DNA of 64,000 nt, from NCBI GenBank assembly GCA_002482965.1, contig DLGZ01000021.1, positions 42,299-106,298 of the forward strand, given 5' to 3'. Both the position numbers and the translations under genes were made by a program. How positions within the stretch are numbered: the first letter of the stretch is position 1; the number at the start of each line of letters is the position of its first letter. Below, in pieces: positions 27,645 to 36,815 of the stretch. The notes beneath the pieces were generated by a model. The model searched no databases. It saw only the letters and a program-made list of their open reading frames with translations, and was not told the DNA's origin. Origin of the DNA: Verrucomicrobiaceae bacterium UBA7681 (GTDB taxonomy: Bacteria > Verrucomicrobiota > Verrucomicrobiia > Verrucomicrobiales > Verrucomicrobiaceae).

Positions 27645-30600
27645 TCACTTCGGACTCACCGCTTTCCATACCAAAGAATGATCCCAGGCCTTGAGCGCGG
27701 CGTTCCATTCATCGTGCCATTGGGCGTAGCTGGCTGCCGGGTGCTCCCCAGTGGTGGAGGTGAATTCAAAGCGGGCGACAGTGTCAGTTTTGTCCTGGGC
27801 CGTGGAGAGCTTCCAATTGCTGAAGGTTCCAGCCCGGGACTGGTTCAATGCCTGAAGTGATGCGGGAGAGACCTGTGGAACATGCTGAATAATGACCTCT
27901 GAGCGAAAGTGAAAGGGATATCGCACCAGGAAGGAATTGTGACGGTTTTTCACAAAGGAGGTGGAGAGGTATTCGTTTTCCCACAATGCGGGCAACGCTG
28001 CACGCTGAAGATCACCCTCGGCATGGAGACGGCCTAGCACATCGTAGCTCACGGTGAGAACGGCGGGTTGTGCGATGTCTCCGAGATTGGCAAAGGAGAA
28101 TTCATGAACGCGGACACGGGCTGTGGCCGCCATCATGCCCTGTGCCTTGCGCAACTGCGCCGTGGCATCCAAGCCGGCAAAAGCGTTGCGCATCCATGCA
28201 GCGTAGTAGCCATCCAAGGTGAGCGTTTCTTCCACATGCCAGCCATCTTCCTCAGGACTGACGATCCGGCGGCTGTTCACACGTGAGCTGTCCGTTGCAG
28301 GTTCGGCATGGGGGGCATTGAGGCGCACATGCCCGGCCTGCAAGATGAGTGCATGCGTGTGCCAGAGGCTGTCGGCATGCCAGAGGGCTGGCGGGAGGTT
28401 TTTATCCGTGGTGTCAATGAGCCAGTCTGAGCCGAGGGCTGGGACATGAACGACCATGTGGTTGAACTGATCCATGCTGGGCAGGGAAGGCTGAATACGC
28501 CAGGTGCTGTTGACGAGCGCGAGGTGGCTTTCAATGCCGGCGGCCTGGAGCAGCTGGTGCATGAGCAAAGCCTGGTCTTTGCAGTCGCCGTACTGTTGCT
28601 GGAGGGTCTGCGCGGCAGGATTTGGCCGGCGTGCGCGAGTGCCAAACTCGATGGCCGTATAGCTGACATGCTTCTGCACATGGCCTGCGAGGGCGGCTAT
28701 TTTTTCCTGGTCGGTTTTCATGCCGGCCGTGAGTTTGGCTGCGAGCTCCCCCGTCTGGGCATCGGGTTTGAGGCGGTCCGCGATGTCCTTGAGGTAATCC
28801 TCACCGATCTTTTCCCACGTTCCGTTGTCACCACTCAGAAACACACCGGGGACACGATCCTCGTAAAATCCATTCGTGGGCTCTTCACGGTCGTAGGGCT
28901 GGTTGAAGCCCATCCACGCGATGAGGTTTTTCTCCTTCACTGTCTCCAGGCTGTTTGCATGAGCGATGGAGGTTTTGACCCTGTCAACGTCACCGGTGAT
29001 GAAGATGATTTCGGCAGCGCAGTCGCCAAAGAGGTGTCTTTCAAAAGGGAAAGTCTCTGTCTTGCCGAAATCCTGGATGGAGACCTCGTACTCAACCGTG
29101 CAGCCAGGGCGGAGACCGGGGAGCTGAAAGTGGAGTTTCTTGCGATGACTGGCCCCGCCTGTGGTGCTGTCCATCACATAGGCGTCTCCAGGTGTCGTGG
29201 CGATGGCTTTGCCGTTTTCATCCCGTACTTCCACACGGTTGATGAAAATGTGCTCGCTGAGCGGATCGAAAGTGAACTCAATGCTGCTGAGATCATTGGC
29301 ACCCTCAGTGGTGTTGATGCGAATGCGGCGGTGAAAGGTGCGCCGCAAGGGTTTGCCGCTCTCGAAGGCATAGCCTTTGGCGGCAAGCAGCAGGACGGTG
29401 GGCTGGCTGGCACCATAGTCTTTTTCGATGGGATGGGTGCCGAGCGCCTGCCGCAGGGTTTCTGGCAGAGCGACTATTTCGACGGGGGTTTTGATGTCGG
29501 AGTTGTTGCCCTGGCCGAGCATGGCGGAGGCACGGCGCAGGGCGTCCTGCACGGTGTCGTTGTCCGGTTGTTTTTTATCGGCTCTTTCGAAGGTCTCCTT
29601 GGCCTCACGGTACCATTTCCGTCCCATCTGACTCCAGCCCAAAATCATGAGGGCGCGCGGGGCTTCCTTGCCGTCTGCGAGGAGTTTTTCAGCGGTGTCG
29701 GCGGCGCGCGCATGCTCGTCCAAATCGTTGAGTGCCTCGCCGAGATCGAACAGCACGCGGCGGTCATCCGGATAGGCGGCGGAGAGTTCTTCCAGCAATT
29801 GCAGCCCGCGTTTGGCGTCACCGCCGTTCGTGATTGTCTGTGCATGCCAGCGTCGTGAATTGACGCCGGGGAACTTGGTCATCCATTTTTCAGCAGCCTG
29901 GGTGGCCAGCGGGTGCTGATCTTTTTCATTGAGGAGCCTGAACCATTCGAGGGCTTTGTCTTCGTCTTTGTAGCCGGTTTCAACGGCTTTAATGAAGGCC
30001 TGGTTGGCGGCGGAGTAGTCACCGGCATCGGAGAGGAGCCAAGCATGATCCAGATGCAGCGAGGCGTTTTTTTGAAATGCAGCGATCCGTGGACTGAGGT
30101 AGTCCAGGGCAGACTTGGACTCTCCGGCCTGCCGCAGGGAATCAGCCACGTTGGAGAGGATGGCGGGGTCTTTTGAGGTTTGTTCAAACGAGCGTTTGAA
30201 CCATGGCGCAGCTTCTTTGTACTGTTCGCGGTTATAGAGGACGATGCCGATGTCGTTCAAAAGAAGGCCATAATCGTTCACCTTGGCAGGTGGCAGAGCC
30301 GGCGGCGGCGATTCGGGCGGCAGGAGGGTGATGGCATCCAGCGCGGTTCGCACAAGTTTGATGTCTCCTGTCTGCTTCACAGACCAGCCTGCATGCAACT
30401 GGGCCAAGTGATCCTTCACCGCCACACGCAGGATGTATTCATATTCGTTGCCTTCGTGGTTACGGATGCCGGTGATCTCCAGCCCTTCTCCCCATGCACA
30501 TGGCCACGGCTTGGCGACCCAGCCATCGTCAGATGGGTACGTAATACCCAGACGTTTCAGCAACGCAGCGGCGGCTGTTTCGGCGTCGGGAACGGGTTGC

Positions 30601-31196
30601 CCCACATCAACGGGAATGATCATCACGCCCTCCTTGTCACGCAAAGTGGCGAAGTCGGAGAGTGCATTACCAGGCTTCTCCCAGACACCCCATTCAGTCG
30701 TTGATAGCGCTGTGCGGTAGCCCCATGCAGGCCGGTTCACATTCACCAGCCGAGCTGCCTGGGTCGCCTCCTTGGTGATCAAGGTCTGGATCACGCCCAG
30801 CAGGCTGAGGCACATGAAGATAAACGACAGGATCATGCTGGAAACCGCCTGCGCCAGCCCCTGCCGGTGAATGTTTCGCTCATGGGTCGCCAGTCCGATG
30901 ATGGCCAGCAGGATGGCCAGCAGGCTGAGAAAGAGAGTGGTGAAAGGTGCCAAAACCAAGGCCGTTGCCTTGAATTCCGGGTGGATGATTCCCACTGCCG
31001 TAAGCAATGTCACGATCAATAGCATCAGCAGACAAGCCGTCAGTGATGCGACACCAATTTTATTCACTGCCGGCCTACGCAGCAGCGTCACGCACTTGAT
31101 CAATCCGAGGAGAACCAGCAATGCTGGAATAAAGGTGCCAATGGTGTATCCGATGGGATAGGCCTCTGAGTCTGTGGTGGCGATAAGAATCGACAT
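27645..31196 (-). CDS. Multi-domain membrane protein: TM block, TPR, DUF3857, transglutaminase
   Basis: An 1183-residue protein. Four hydrophobic segments occupy about residues 15-150. A TPR region spans about 310-570 (ALDYLSPRIAAFQKN and similar units). A DUF3857 domain (about 620-790) and a transglutaminase-like domain follow. In the latter, Cys in QYGDCKDQALL (about 872), His in FNHMVVHVP and Asp in WLIDTTD form the expected triad. Such proteins are frequent in Bacteroidetes and Verrucomicrobia; the substrate is unknown, and a cell-wall or protein crosslinking/hydrolysis role outside the membrane is plausible. It is followed in the same direction after the GYF_2/DUF4328 gene (56 bp gap), which suggests cotranscription. 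Confidence 0.85.
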   Translation of the reverse strand: MSILIATTDSEAYPIGYTIGTFIPALLVLLGLIKCVTLLRRPAVNKIGVASLTACLLMLLIVTLLTAVGIIHPEFKATALVLAPFTTLFLSLLAILLAIIGLATHERNIHRQGLAQAVSSMILSFIFMCLSLLGVIQTLITKEATQAARLVNVNRPAWGYRTALSTTEWGVWEKPGNALSDFATLRDKEGVMIIPVDVGQPVPDAETAAAALLKRLGITYPSDDGWVAKPWPCAWGEGLEITGIRNHEGNEYEYILRVAVKDHLAQLHAGWSVKQTGDIKLVRTALDAITLLPPESPPPALPPAKVNDYGLLLNDIGIVLYNREQYKEAAPWFKRSFEQTSKDPAILSNVADSLRQAGESKSALDYLSPRIAAFQKNASLHLDHAWLLSDAGDYSAANQAFIKAVETGYKDEDKALEWFRLLNEKDQHPLATQAAEKWMTKFPGVNSRRWHAQTITNGGDAKRGLQLLEELSAAYPDDRRVLFDLGEALNDLDEHARAADTAEKLLADGKEAPRALMILGWSQMGRKWYREAKETFERADKKQPDNDTVQDALRRASAMLGQGNNSDIKTPVEIVALPETLRQALGTHPIEKDYGASQPTVLLLAAKGYAFESGKPLRRTFHRRIRINTTEGANDLSSIEFTFDPLSEHIFINRVEVRDENGKAIATTPGDAYVMDSTTGGASHRKKLHFQLPGLRPGCTVEYEVSIQDFGKTETFPFERHLFGDCAAEIIFITGDVDRVKTSIAHANSLETVKEKNLIAWMGFNQPYDREEPTNGFYEDRVPGVFLSGDNGTWEKIGEDYLKDIADRLKPDAQTGELAAKLTAGMKTDQEKIAALAGHVQKHVSYTAIEFGTRARRPNPAAQTLQQQYGDCKDQALLMHQLLQAAGIESHLALVNSTWRIQPSLPSMDQFNHMVVHVPALGSDWLIDTTDKNLPPALWHADSLWHTHALILQAGHVRLNAPHAEPATDSSRVNSRRIVSPEEDGWHVEETLTLDGYYAAWMRNAFAGLDATAQLRKAQGMMAATARVRVHEFSFANLGDIAQPAVLTVSYDVLGRLHAEGDLQRAALPALWENEYLSTSFVKNRHNSFLVRYPFHFRSEVIIQHVPQVSPASLQALNQSRAGTFSNWKLSTAQDKTDTVARFEFTSTTGEHPAASYAQWHDEWNAALKAWDHSLVWKAVSPK

Positions 31197-31252
31197 AAGG
31201 TGCAGTGATTGCCGGTGAATGTGCTTTGGGGCCGGAGGGAAAGACGGCTGCT

Positions 31253-32152
31253 TCAGAGCACTGCTTCAGGAGTGTTCCACCCGCGATAGAGGCGGATTTG
31301 ATGAATGAGATTGCGAAGAACGAACACCGTAAGAAGGCCGGCCAAGACGAGGCTGCCCAAATTGCTGGCGAGGTTGATCGCGGTGGAAATGGTCGTTGTT
31401 GTTGCTTCCTCGGCGTCGGGCGTCGCGGAGCTGGCGGCCACCACGAGTTTGTCGGCGATGGCGACTAAAATGTTAAAAATGATCACACCTTGGATCAGCC
31501 ACGCCAAGACCCCAGCCGAAATGTCTGACTCTGGCGTGGAGCGCTTTTTTTGCGACGCCCAGCGCAGTTCGCGAAGGCATTGAAAAGGCATGAACAGGTT
31601 CGCCACTGGCGTGATCCACCAGAATCCTGACCTGCGTCCATGCTGAAACAGACCTTCACTGTAAAGCCTGAGAATCGAACCGAAAGCGCAGCCCTGCCAC
31701 AGGATGAGCAGTACAAACATGGCTCCTTGTGGCCAGATCACCCGGCTGTCGAATGCATTAACGCATTGGATGAACCAGTCAGGCAGCCCCGTGATGCCGG
31801 CGAGCAGGAACAGGGCGTAGATGGCGAACACAAACCGGATGAAGACGAGAACCACCAGATCAATCGCCAGCAGCATCGCCGAAAACCACAGCCAACCTGT
31901 CGGCCCTGTGATGATTCTGACTGAAGGCTGGGGACGAGACTGATATGGAATGGCCGGAGGCAGCGGTGCTGGAACAGAGAGCGGACGCTGAGTGGCTGGC
32001 TGCACCGCCGTCGCCGAAACCCACTCCTCAGATGTCTTCCGTCGGATTTGTATTTCTGCAGCATTCTTCTCCTGCTCCAGCAGGGCACGAAGTTCTGCTT
32101 CGCTGATGGGTCCCAACTCCGAGTCTGCCCGCTTGTAATACCATTCTTCCAT
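31253..32152 (-). CDS. GYF_2 domain plus DUF4328 membrane protein
   Basis: A 299-residue protein. The N-terminus (about 1-55) is a GYF_2 domain: MEEWYYKRADSELGPISEAELRALL, with the typical W-Y-Y and GP-x-S pattern. A Pro-rich linker follows, then a DUF4328-like membrane region with five or so hydrophobic segments and the family motif SGFWWITPVANLFMPFQCLREL. GYF_2 is thought to mediate protein contacts. Function is unknown. It is 56 bp upstream of the large transglutaminase gene in the same direction. Confidence 0.85.
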   Translation of the reverse strand: MEEWYYKRADSELGPISEAELRALLEQEKNAAEIQIRRKTSEEWVSATAVQPATQRPLSVPAPLPPAIPYQSRPQPSVRIITGPTGWLWFSAMLLAIDLVVLVFIRFVFAIYALFLLAGITGLPDWFIQCVNAFDSRVIWPQGAMFVLLILWQGCAFGSILRLYSEGLFQHGRRSGFWWITPVANLFMPFQCLRELRWASQKKRSTPESDISAGVLAWLIQGVIIFNILVAIADKLVVAASSATPDAEEATTTTISTAINLASNLGSLVLAGLLTVFVLRNLIHQIRLYRGWNTPEAVL

Positions 32153-32306
32153 TTGGATTCGGTTTAACCGAAGTTTGGAAACGATGGAAGGTATTTTCGT
32201 AGAAACTCAAAATTACTTGGAGCGAAGAGAACTCCGGCCCCTCGCTTCGGCGGCACGATGAAGAGCGGGACGGTGGCCTTGTGGCGGACGGTGCCTGGTT
32301 CGGGGA

Positions 32307-32471
32307 TTATTCTCCATTGGTACGGGATTGAATTAAAAATCGGAAAGAGACGCTCACCAAGGGATTGAGCGATTGCTGCGCATTGAAGTGCCAGTTCACA
32401 CCGATGCCGAGCTGCGCATCAGGATCAGGAGTGACGAGGCAAGTCAAACCACCGTCGAACGCGGACTGCTG
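32307..32471 (-). pseudogene. Decayed 3' remnant of an outer-membrane PF13557-type protein gene
   Basis: This minus-strand frame has no start and is preceded directly by a stop (32472-32474). It reads SAFDGGLTCLVTPDPDAQLGI and ends VSVSFRF, then runs on to TAA. The pattern GGLT-x3-TPD-x-QL-x-GVN...SFRF is the C-terminal strand pair of PF13557 (MetA-pathway phenol-degradation-like) barrels, the same family as the protein at 35972-36760. After FRF the sequence is TTTTTAA; one extra T would have removed the expected stop. It overlaps the last codons of the permease gene in another frame, so it looks like a deletion scar. Confidence 0.65.
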
Positions 32472-33310
32472 TCAGTGCCCGTCTTCAAACTAGCACGGGC
32501 AATCAGGCCGTGCCTGGGGCCAAAGACAAAGGCTAACACGAACAAGGTGGACTGAACGAGCACGATGCAGGCACCGGTAGCGCCGTTGATGAAAAAGCTG
32601 ACATAGACGCCGAGGCAACTGGCGAATACGGAGGAGCCAGCGGCGATCATGAGCATGTGATCGAAGCGGTCTGTCAAAAGTCGTGCCGTGCAGCCGGGGG
32701 TGACGAGCATGGCGACGACGAGGATGATGCCGACGGCCTGAAGCGAGGCGACGATGGTGGCGGCGAGCAGGGCCAGCAGCAGATAGTAGAGCAGCGTGGT
32801 GTTCAGGCCGATGGCGCGGGCGTGCGCAGCATCGAAGCAGAAGAGCAGCAGGTCTTTGCGCCAGATCAGGATGATGGCCAGCGTCAGTACGGAAGCCACG
32901 ATGGTCTGGATCATGTCCGCGCGCTCGATGCCGAGGATATTGCCGAACAGGATGTGGTTCAGGTGTGCCTCGGTCTCGACTTTGGTAAAAAGCACGAGTC
33001 CAAAGGCGAACAGACCGGTGAAGACGATGCCCATGACGGTGTCTTCTTTGATGCGAGTGTTGGATTTGATCCAGCCAGTGGCTGCGGCGCAGAACAAACC
33101 TGAGGCGAAGGCGCCCACGGCCAGTGGCAGACCGAGCATGTAGGCTCCGACCACGCCAGGAAGCACGGCATGCGAGATCGCATCTCCCATAAGCGCCCAA
33201 CCTTTCAGCACGAGGAAGCAGGACAGTACCGCACACGTAGCTCCCACGAGTGCGCCGACGAGCAGCGCCTCCTGCATGAAGCCGTATTGAAAGGGGGAGA
33301 GGAAGTTCAT
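32444..33310 (-). CDS. Metal ABC transporter permease 2 (MntB/SitD type)
   Basis: A 288-residue ABC-3 family permease, the second membrane subunit of a manganese/zinc-type importer. Start MNFLSPFQYGFMQEAL at 33310 overlaps the preceding permease stop by 4 bp (ATGA), so the two are translationally coupled. About eight hydrophobic segments are present, with family motifs GWALMGDAISHAVLPGVV and LVVAMLVTPGCTARLLTDRF. The natural C-terminus probably ends near GPRHGLIAR. The last 9-10 codons (DSSPRSTVV) run out of frame across the outer-membrane-protein remnant, so the tail may be an accident. Confidence 0.9.
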   Translation of the reverse strand: MNFLSPFQYGFMQEALLVGALVGATCAVLSCFLVLKGWALMGDAISHAVLPGVVGAYMLGLPLAVGAFASGLFCAAATGWIKSNTRIKEDTVMGIVFTGLFAFGLVLFTKVETEAHLNHILFGNILGIERADMIQTIVASVLTLAIILIWRKDLLLFCFDAAHARAIGLNTTLLYYLLLALLAATIVASLQAVGIILVVAMLVTPGCTARLLTDRFDHMLMIAAGSSVFASCLGVYVSFFINGATGACIVLVQSTLFVLAFVFGPRHGLIARASLKTGTDSSPRSTVV

Positions 33311-34158
33311 GAGGCAGCGGCGGCACGGCGCTGGGTGCGTGCGGCGAGGAGGCCGTGCTTTGGTGCGAGCACGAGTGCGACGAGAAAAACGAGCGTCTGC
33401 AATACCACGATGCAGCCGCCGGTGGAGCCGTTGAGGAAGTAGCTGGCATAGGCGCCCACCACGCCGCAAGCCGTGCCGGTGATGGTGGCGATGACGAGCA
33501 TTTTGCCAAAGCGATCTGTGAGCAGATAGGCCGTGGCACCCGGTGTGACAAGCATGGCCACGACAAGGCAGGCACCCACGGTTTGCAAAGCTGCGACCGC
33601 TGTGGCGGAAAGCAGCGCGAGCAGCAGGAAGTGCAGGAAGCGGGTGTTCAGGCCGATGCTGCGTGCGTGGCTTTCATCGAAGCAGTAGAGCAGCAGGTCG
33701 CGCCATTTCACACTCAGCACCAGGATGGAAAGTGCGGAGATGATCAGCACCTGGAGGATGTCGGGATCGGAGATGGCGAGGATGTTGCCAAAGATGATCG
33801 TGCGTAGATTGAGATTGCTCGGATAAAGCGAAAGCAGCAGCAGACCCAGCGCGAAGAAGCTGGTGAAGACCACGCCGATGACCGCGTCCTCGCGCAGGCG
33901 CGAGTGATTCTTCACCCAGCCCATGCTCAATGCGGCCAAAATGCCTGCGACGAAGGCCCCGACGGAGAATGGCAGCCCCAGCAGCCAGGCCAGTGAAACG
34001 CCAGGGACGACGGCATGCGACAGTGCATCGCCCATCAGCGACCAGCCTTTCAATGTGATGAAGCAGGACAAAAATGCACACACGCCGCCGATGAGGCCGC
34101 TGACCATGATGGCCTTCACCATGTATTCGTAGTGAAAGGGCGTGAAGAGATCGGTCAT
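33307..34158 (-). CDS. Metal ABC transporter permease 1 (SitC type)
   Basis: A 283-residue ABC-3 permease with about eight hydrophobic segments. GWSLMGDALSHAVVPGVSLAW and LVVAMLVTPGATAYLLTDRF are the family motifs shared with the next gene, which is a clear paralogue. Start and stop overlap both neighbours by 4 bp, so the ATPase and both permeases form one translational unit. A heteromeric permease pair is the SitCD/MntCD arrangement. Confidence 0.92.
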   Translation of the reverse strand: MTDLFTPFHYEYMVKAIMVSGLIGGVCAFLSCFITLKGWSLMGDALSHAVVPGVSLAWLLGLPFSVGAFVAGILAALSMGWVKNHSRLREDAVIGVVFTSFFALGLLLLSLYPSNLNLRTIIFGNILAISDPDILQVLIISALSILVLSVKWRDLLLYCFDESHARSIGLNTRFLHFLLLALLSATAVAALQTVGACLVVAMLVTPGATAYLLTDRFGKMLVIATITGTACGVVGAYASYFLNGSTGGCIVVLQTLVFLVALVLAPKHGLLAARTQRRAAAAS

Positions 34159-35063
34159 TCTCCCGCCTCCTTGGCTCGCTCGTTGACGAGATCTTCGCGG
34201 CCCTGACGGTTGGTGTATTCCAGATGGCCGCCCCTGCCAAAGACGAGCGGGCGTTCGTCATCGGTGAGCAGTTTCACCGTGCGGCCGTCGTTTTCCTGAA
34301 TGGTGGAACTTTCGAAGTGGAACTGCCGCAGGACACCGCCGAAGGCGCGGGAGAGGTTGTCTTCGGTAAAAACTTGATCCGTGGGGCCAAAGGCGAGCAC
34401 GGTGCGGTTCACGAGCACGACTTGGTCGCAAAACTCCGGGACGCTGCCGAGGTTATGCGTGGAAACGAGGATGATGTGGCCTTCCTTGCGCAAGGCGCGC
34501 AGCAGTTCGATGATGGCGGACTCGGTTTGCACATCCACGCCGGTGAAGGGCTCGTCGAGCAGCATGATGCGGCCGCGCTGTGCCAGTGCCCGGGCGAGAA
34601 AGACGCGCTTCTTCTGTCCGCCTGAGAGTTCGCCAATCTGGCGGTCTTTGAAGTCGCCCATGCCCACGCGTTCCAGGCATTCCTGCGCGATGCGCTTGTC
34701 TTCGGCACGCGGGATGCGCATGAAGTTCATGTGGCCGTAGCGGCCCATCATCACCACGTCCCAGACGCTGACGGGGAAGGTCCAGTCCACTTCCTCGCTC
34801 TGCGGCACATAGGCCACGAGCTTGCGCTTTCTCGATGCTTCCACCGTGGCTCCAGCGATTCGCACACTGCCTTTCGCCGGGCGGAGAAAGCCCATGATGG
34901 CTTTGAACAGCGTGCTCTTGCCGCTGCCATTGACGCCCACAAGCGCACAGATGGTGCCCGCTCCAAGAGTGAAGGTGGCATCGCGCAGCGCAATGTGACC
35001 GTTGTTATAAGCCACGGTGACATCTGTGACTTCGATGGAGGGCGGCGGGGAGGTGTCCGGCAT
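34155..35063 (-). CDS. Metal ABC transporter ATPase (MntA/SitB type)
   Basis: A 302-residue ATPase. Walker A is GVNGSGKST (43-51), signature LSGGQKKRV, Walker B IMLLDEPFTGVD, switch His in LVSTHNLGS. YVPQSEEVDWTFPVSVWDVV is the Q-loop region typical of manganese/zinc importers. A C-terminal tail of about 50 residues beyond the core includes FHFESSTIQENDG. It follows the binding-protein gene by 2 bp. Confidence 0.93.
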   Translation of the reverse strand: MPDTSPPPSIEVTDVTVAYNNGHIALRDATFTLGAGTICALVGVNGSGKSTLFKAIMGFLRPAKGSVRIAGATVEASRKRKLVAYVPQSEEVDWTFPVSVWDVVMMGRYGHMNFMRIPRAEDKRIAQECLERVGMGDFKDRQIGELSGGQKKRVFLARALAQRGRIMLLDEPFTGVDVQTESAIIELLRALRKEGHIILVSTHNLGSVPEFCDQVVLVNRTVLAFGPTDQVFTEDNLSRAFGGVLRQFHFESSTIQENDGRTVKLLTDDERPLVFGRGGHLEYTNRQGREDLVNERAKEAGE

Positions 35064-35065
35064 TG

Positions 35066-35965
35066 TCAGGGATGGGCAAACGCTTTCAGGATGGTGTCGG
35101 CGTTGTATTGCAAAAGTTTTAAATAAGTCGGCGCAGGGCCGTCGTCACTGGTGAGCGAGTCCACATACAACACACCACCGTAACGTGCGCCTGTTTCCTT
35201 CGCCACTTGCAGCATGGCTTTGTCGCTGATGGTGCTTTCCGAAAAGACGACCGGAATTTTGTTGGCTCGAACTGTGTCCACGACTTTTTGCACCTGCTGC
35301 GGCGTGCCTTCCTGATCGGCGTTGATGGGCCAGAGGTAAAGCTCCTTCATGGTGTAGTTGCGCGTCAGATAGGAGAATGCGCCCTCGCAGCTCACCAGCC
35401 AGCGTTGATCGCTCGGAATGGCCTCCAGCGCTTTGCGCACGGGTTCGTCCACGGCGCGGAGTTCGGCGGTGTAGGCGGCGGCGTTCTTCGTGTAGGTGGC
35501 CTCGTTGGCGGGGTCCAGTTTCACCAGCGCTTTGCGGATGTTTTCGACGTAGATGATGGCGTTCGCGGGCGACATCCAGGAATGTGGGTTCGGTTTGCCA
35601 GTGTAAGGCCCCTCACCGATGCCCATCGGCTCGATGCCCTCAGTGAGCACTACGTTGGGCACATCCCGCACCTGCTGCAGGAATTTTTCAAACCAGCGCT
35701 CCAGCCCCATGCCATTCCAAAGCACGAGGTCGGCATCCTGAGCTTTCACCAGATCCAGCGGCGTTGGATCGTAGTCATGGATCTCCGCTCCTGGCTTGGT
35801 GATGGACTCAACAATGGCTGCCGTGCCCGCAACATTCTGGGCGATGTCCTGGATGATGGTGAAGGTGGTCAGAATGCGCTTCGGTCCGGTCTTGGGTCTG
35901 GGCGAAGCTGGTTTGCACGCGATAAGTGCGAGGCAGAAGAGGGCGAGGAAGTGGGGTCTGATCAT
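35066..35965 (-). CDS. Metal-binding lipoprotein of the ABC importer (TroA/MntC type)
   Basis: A 299-residue cluster A-I solute-binding protein. The lipobox is LIAC (lipidated C17). Expected metal ligands are H63 (EIHDYDP), H128 (KPNPHSWMSP), E194 (SCEGAFSYL) and D269 (LYVDSL). A Glu in the third place, with the EGAF motif, is the arrangement of MntC/SitA-type proteins that bind Mn2+ or Fe2+, as opposed to the all-His zinc type. The absence of a long His-rich loop also argues against ZnuA. The regulator next door is MntR-like, which supports manganese. Confidence 0.93.
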   Translation of the reverse strand: MIRPHFLALFCLALIACKPASPRPKTGPKRILTTFTIIQDIAQNVAGTAAIVESITKPGAEIHDYDPTPLDLVKAQDADLVLWNGMGLERWFEKFLQQVRDVPNVVLTEGIEPMGIGEGPYTGKPNPHSWMSPANAIIYVENIRKALVKLDPANEATYTKNAAAYTAELRAVDEPVRKALEAIPSDQRWLVSCEGAFSYLTRNYTMKELYLWPINADQEGTPQQVQKVVDTVRANKIPVVFSESTISDKAMLQVAKETGARYGGVLYVDSLTSDDGPAPTYLKLLQYNADTILKAFAHP

Positions 35966-35971
35966 GATGGA

Positions 35972-36760
35972 TTAAAAGCGAAAGCTGACGCCGCTGAATA
36001 CGCCAAGGTCAGGTGCAGCATGATTCAGGCCGATACGGACACCAGCATCCAGTACGAAATCGTCCGTGACGGCAAAGGTGACACCAGTGGCTGAGCGGAG
36101 CTGTGCAGCGGTGTCCTCGCCTGCGCTGATGATGATCTCGCTATAAGCACCCCATCGTTCAGTAAGGGTGAGGCCGAGGCAAACGGTCGCGAGAAATTCG
36201 AGGTCGTGGCCCTTGGTATCTCCATCGGGCACGAGGTCCACCTGGCCCATTGCCCCGAAACTGAGGCGGTCGGTCAGCGTCATGGCAAAGGGCATGGTCA
36301 CACCACCGGCCCAGGCATCTGCGCTGGGCTCGCTGCCGGTGGGGATGGTGACGTAGGGCATGATCGACAGGGCGGTGCGTCCGCTGTCGTTGCCCCAGAG
36401 GTTATGTTTGAACCGGACGGTGACGTCGCCAAAGCCGGAGGTGATCTCGCGTTCGTCGTCGGCCCCGATGACGCGGGTAACAGTGTGGGTGTCAAAGACG
36501 ACCTGAATGTCGTTGTTGGTGCTAAGGCCGTATTTGAAATTGATCTGGCCATAGATCCAGGAATCCAGTCGGTCAGGGCCGGCGCGATCACGCTCGTAGT
36601 CGAAGAAGCTCATTTCGACCTGGAAGAAGCCTGGGGCGACGGAATAGGCGGACTCGGTGATGTCCGGCCGGTCGGTGCTCATCGGGCGCACGACATCCGC
36701 CCCAGATGAGATGGTGCAGGCAAGGGCTAGAGCAAGGAATTGGGATAGATTGGCACGCAT
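35972..36760 (-). CDS. Outer-membrane beta-barrel (PF13557-like) in the manganese operon
   Basis: A 262-residue exported barrel. Start at 36760 gives the signal peptide MRANLSQFLALALACTISSGA. STDRPDITESAYSVAPGFFQVE is the family N-terminal motif, alternating amphipathic strands follow, and the C-terminus ends GVSFRF with the terminal Phe of outer-membrane proteins. The gene is first in the importer operon, 6 bp before the binding protein, so a role in carrying the metal across the outer membrane is plausible but unproven. The Mn operator lies 7 bp before the start, and no Shine-Dalgarno is visible, so the message may be leaderless or nearly so. Confidence 0.8.
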   Translation of the reverse strand: MRANLSQFLALALACTISSGADVVRPMSTDRPDITESAYSVAPGFFQVEMSFFDYERDRAGPDRLDSWIYGQINFKYGLSTNNDIQVVFDTHTVTRVIGADDEREITSGFGDVTVRFKHNLWGNDSGRTALSIMPYVTIPTGSEPSADAWAGGVTMPFAMTLTDRLSFGAMGQVDLVPDGDTKGHDLEFLATVCLGLTLTERWGAYSEIIISAGEDTAAQLRSATGVTFAVTDDFVLDAGVRIGLNHAAPDLGVFSGVSFRF

Positions 36761-36767
36761 GAAAAAG

Positions 36768-36781
36768 TTAGTCTGGACTAA
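36768..36781. promoter_or_regulatory. MntR-type operator 1 (perfect palindrome)
   Basis: TTAGTC-TG-GACTAA is a perfect 6+2+6 palindrome seven bases before the outer-membrane-protein start. Only the bases next to the centre differ from the second site. The shape matches operators of the DtxR/MntR family. A half site TTAGCCTGA (minus strand) lies nearby at about 36787-36795. Confidence 0.8.
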
Positions 36782-36815
36782 AAACATCAGGCTAAGAAAA
36801 GCACAAGCGTTAATT

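Noticed and set aside
32490..33575. 361-codon minus-strand frame overlapping both permease genes
   Set aside because: Arg/Pro/His-rich out-of-frame translation; the coupled permease frames have the membrane helices.
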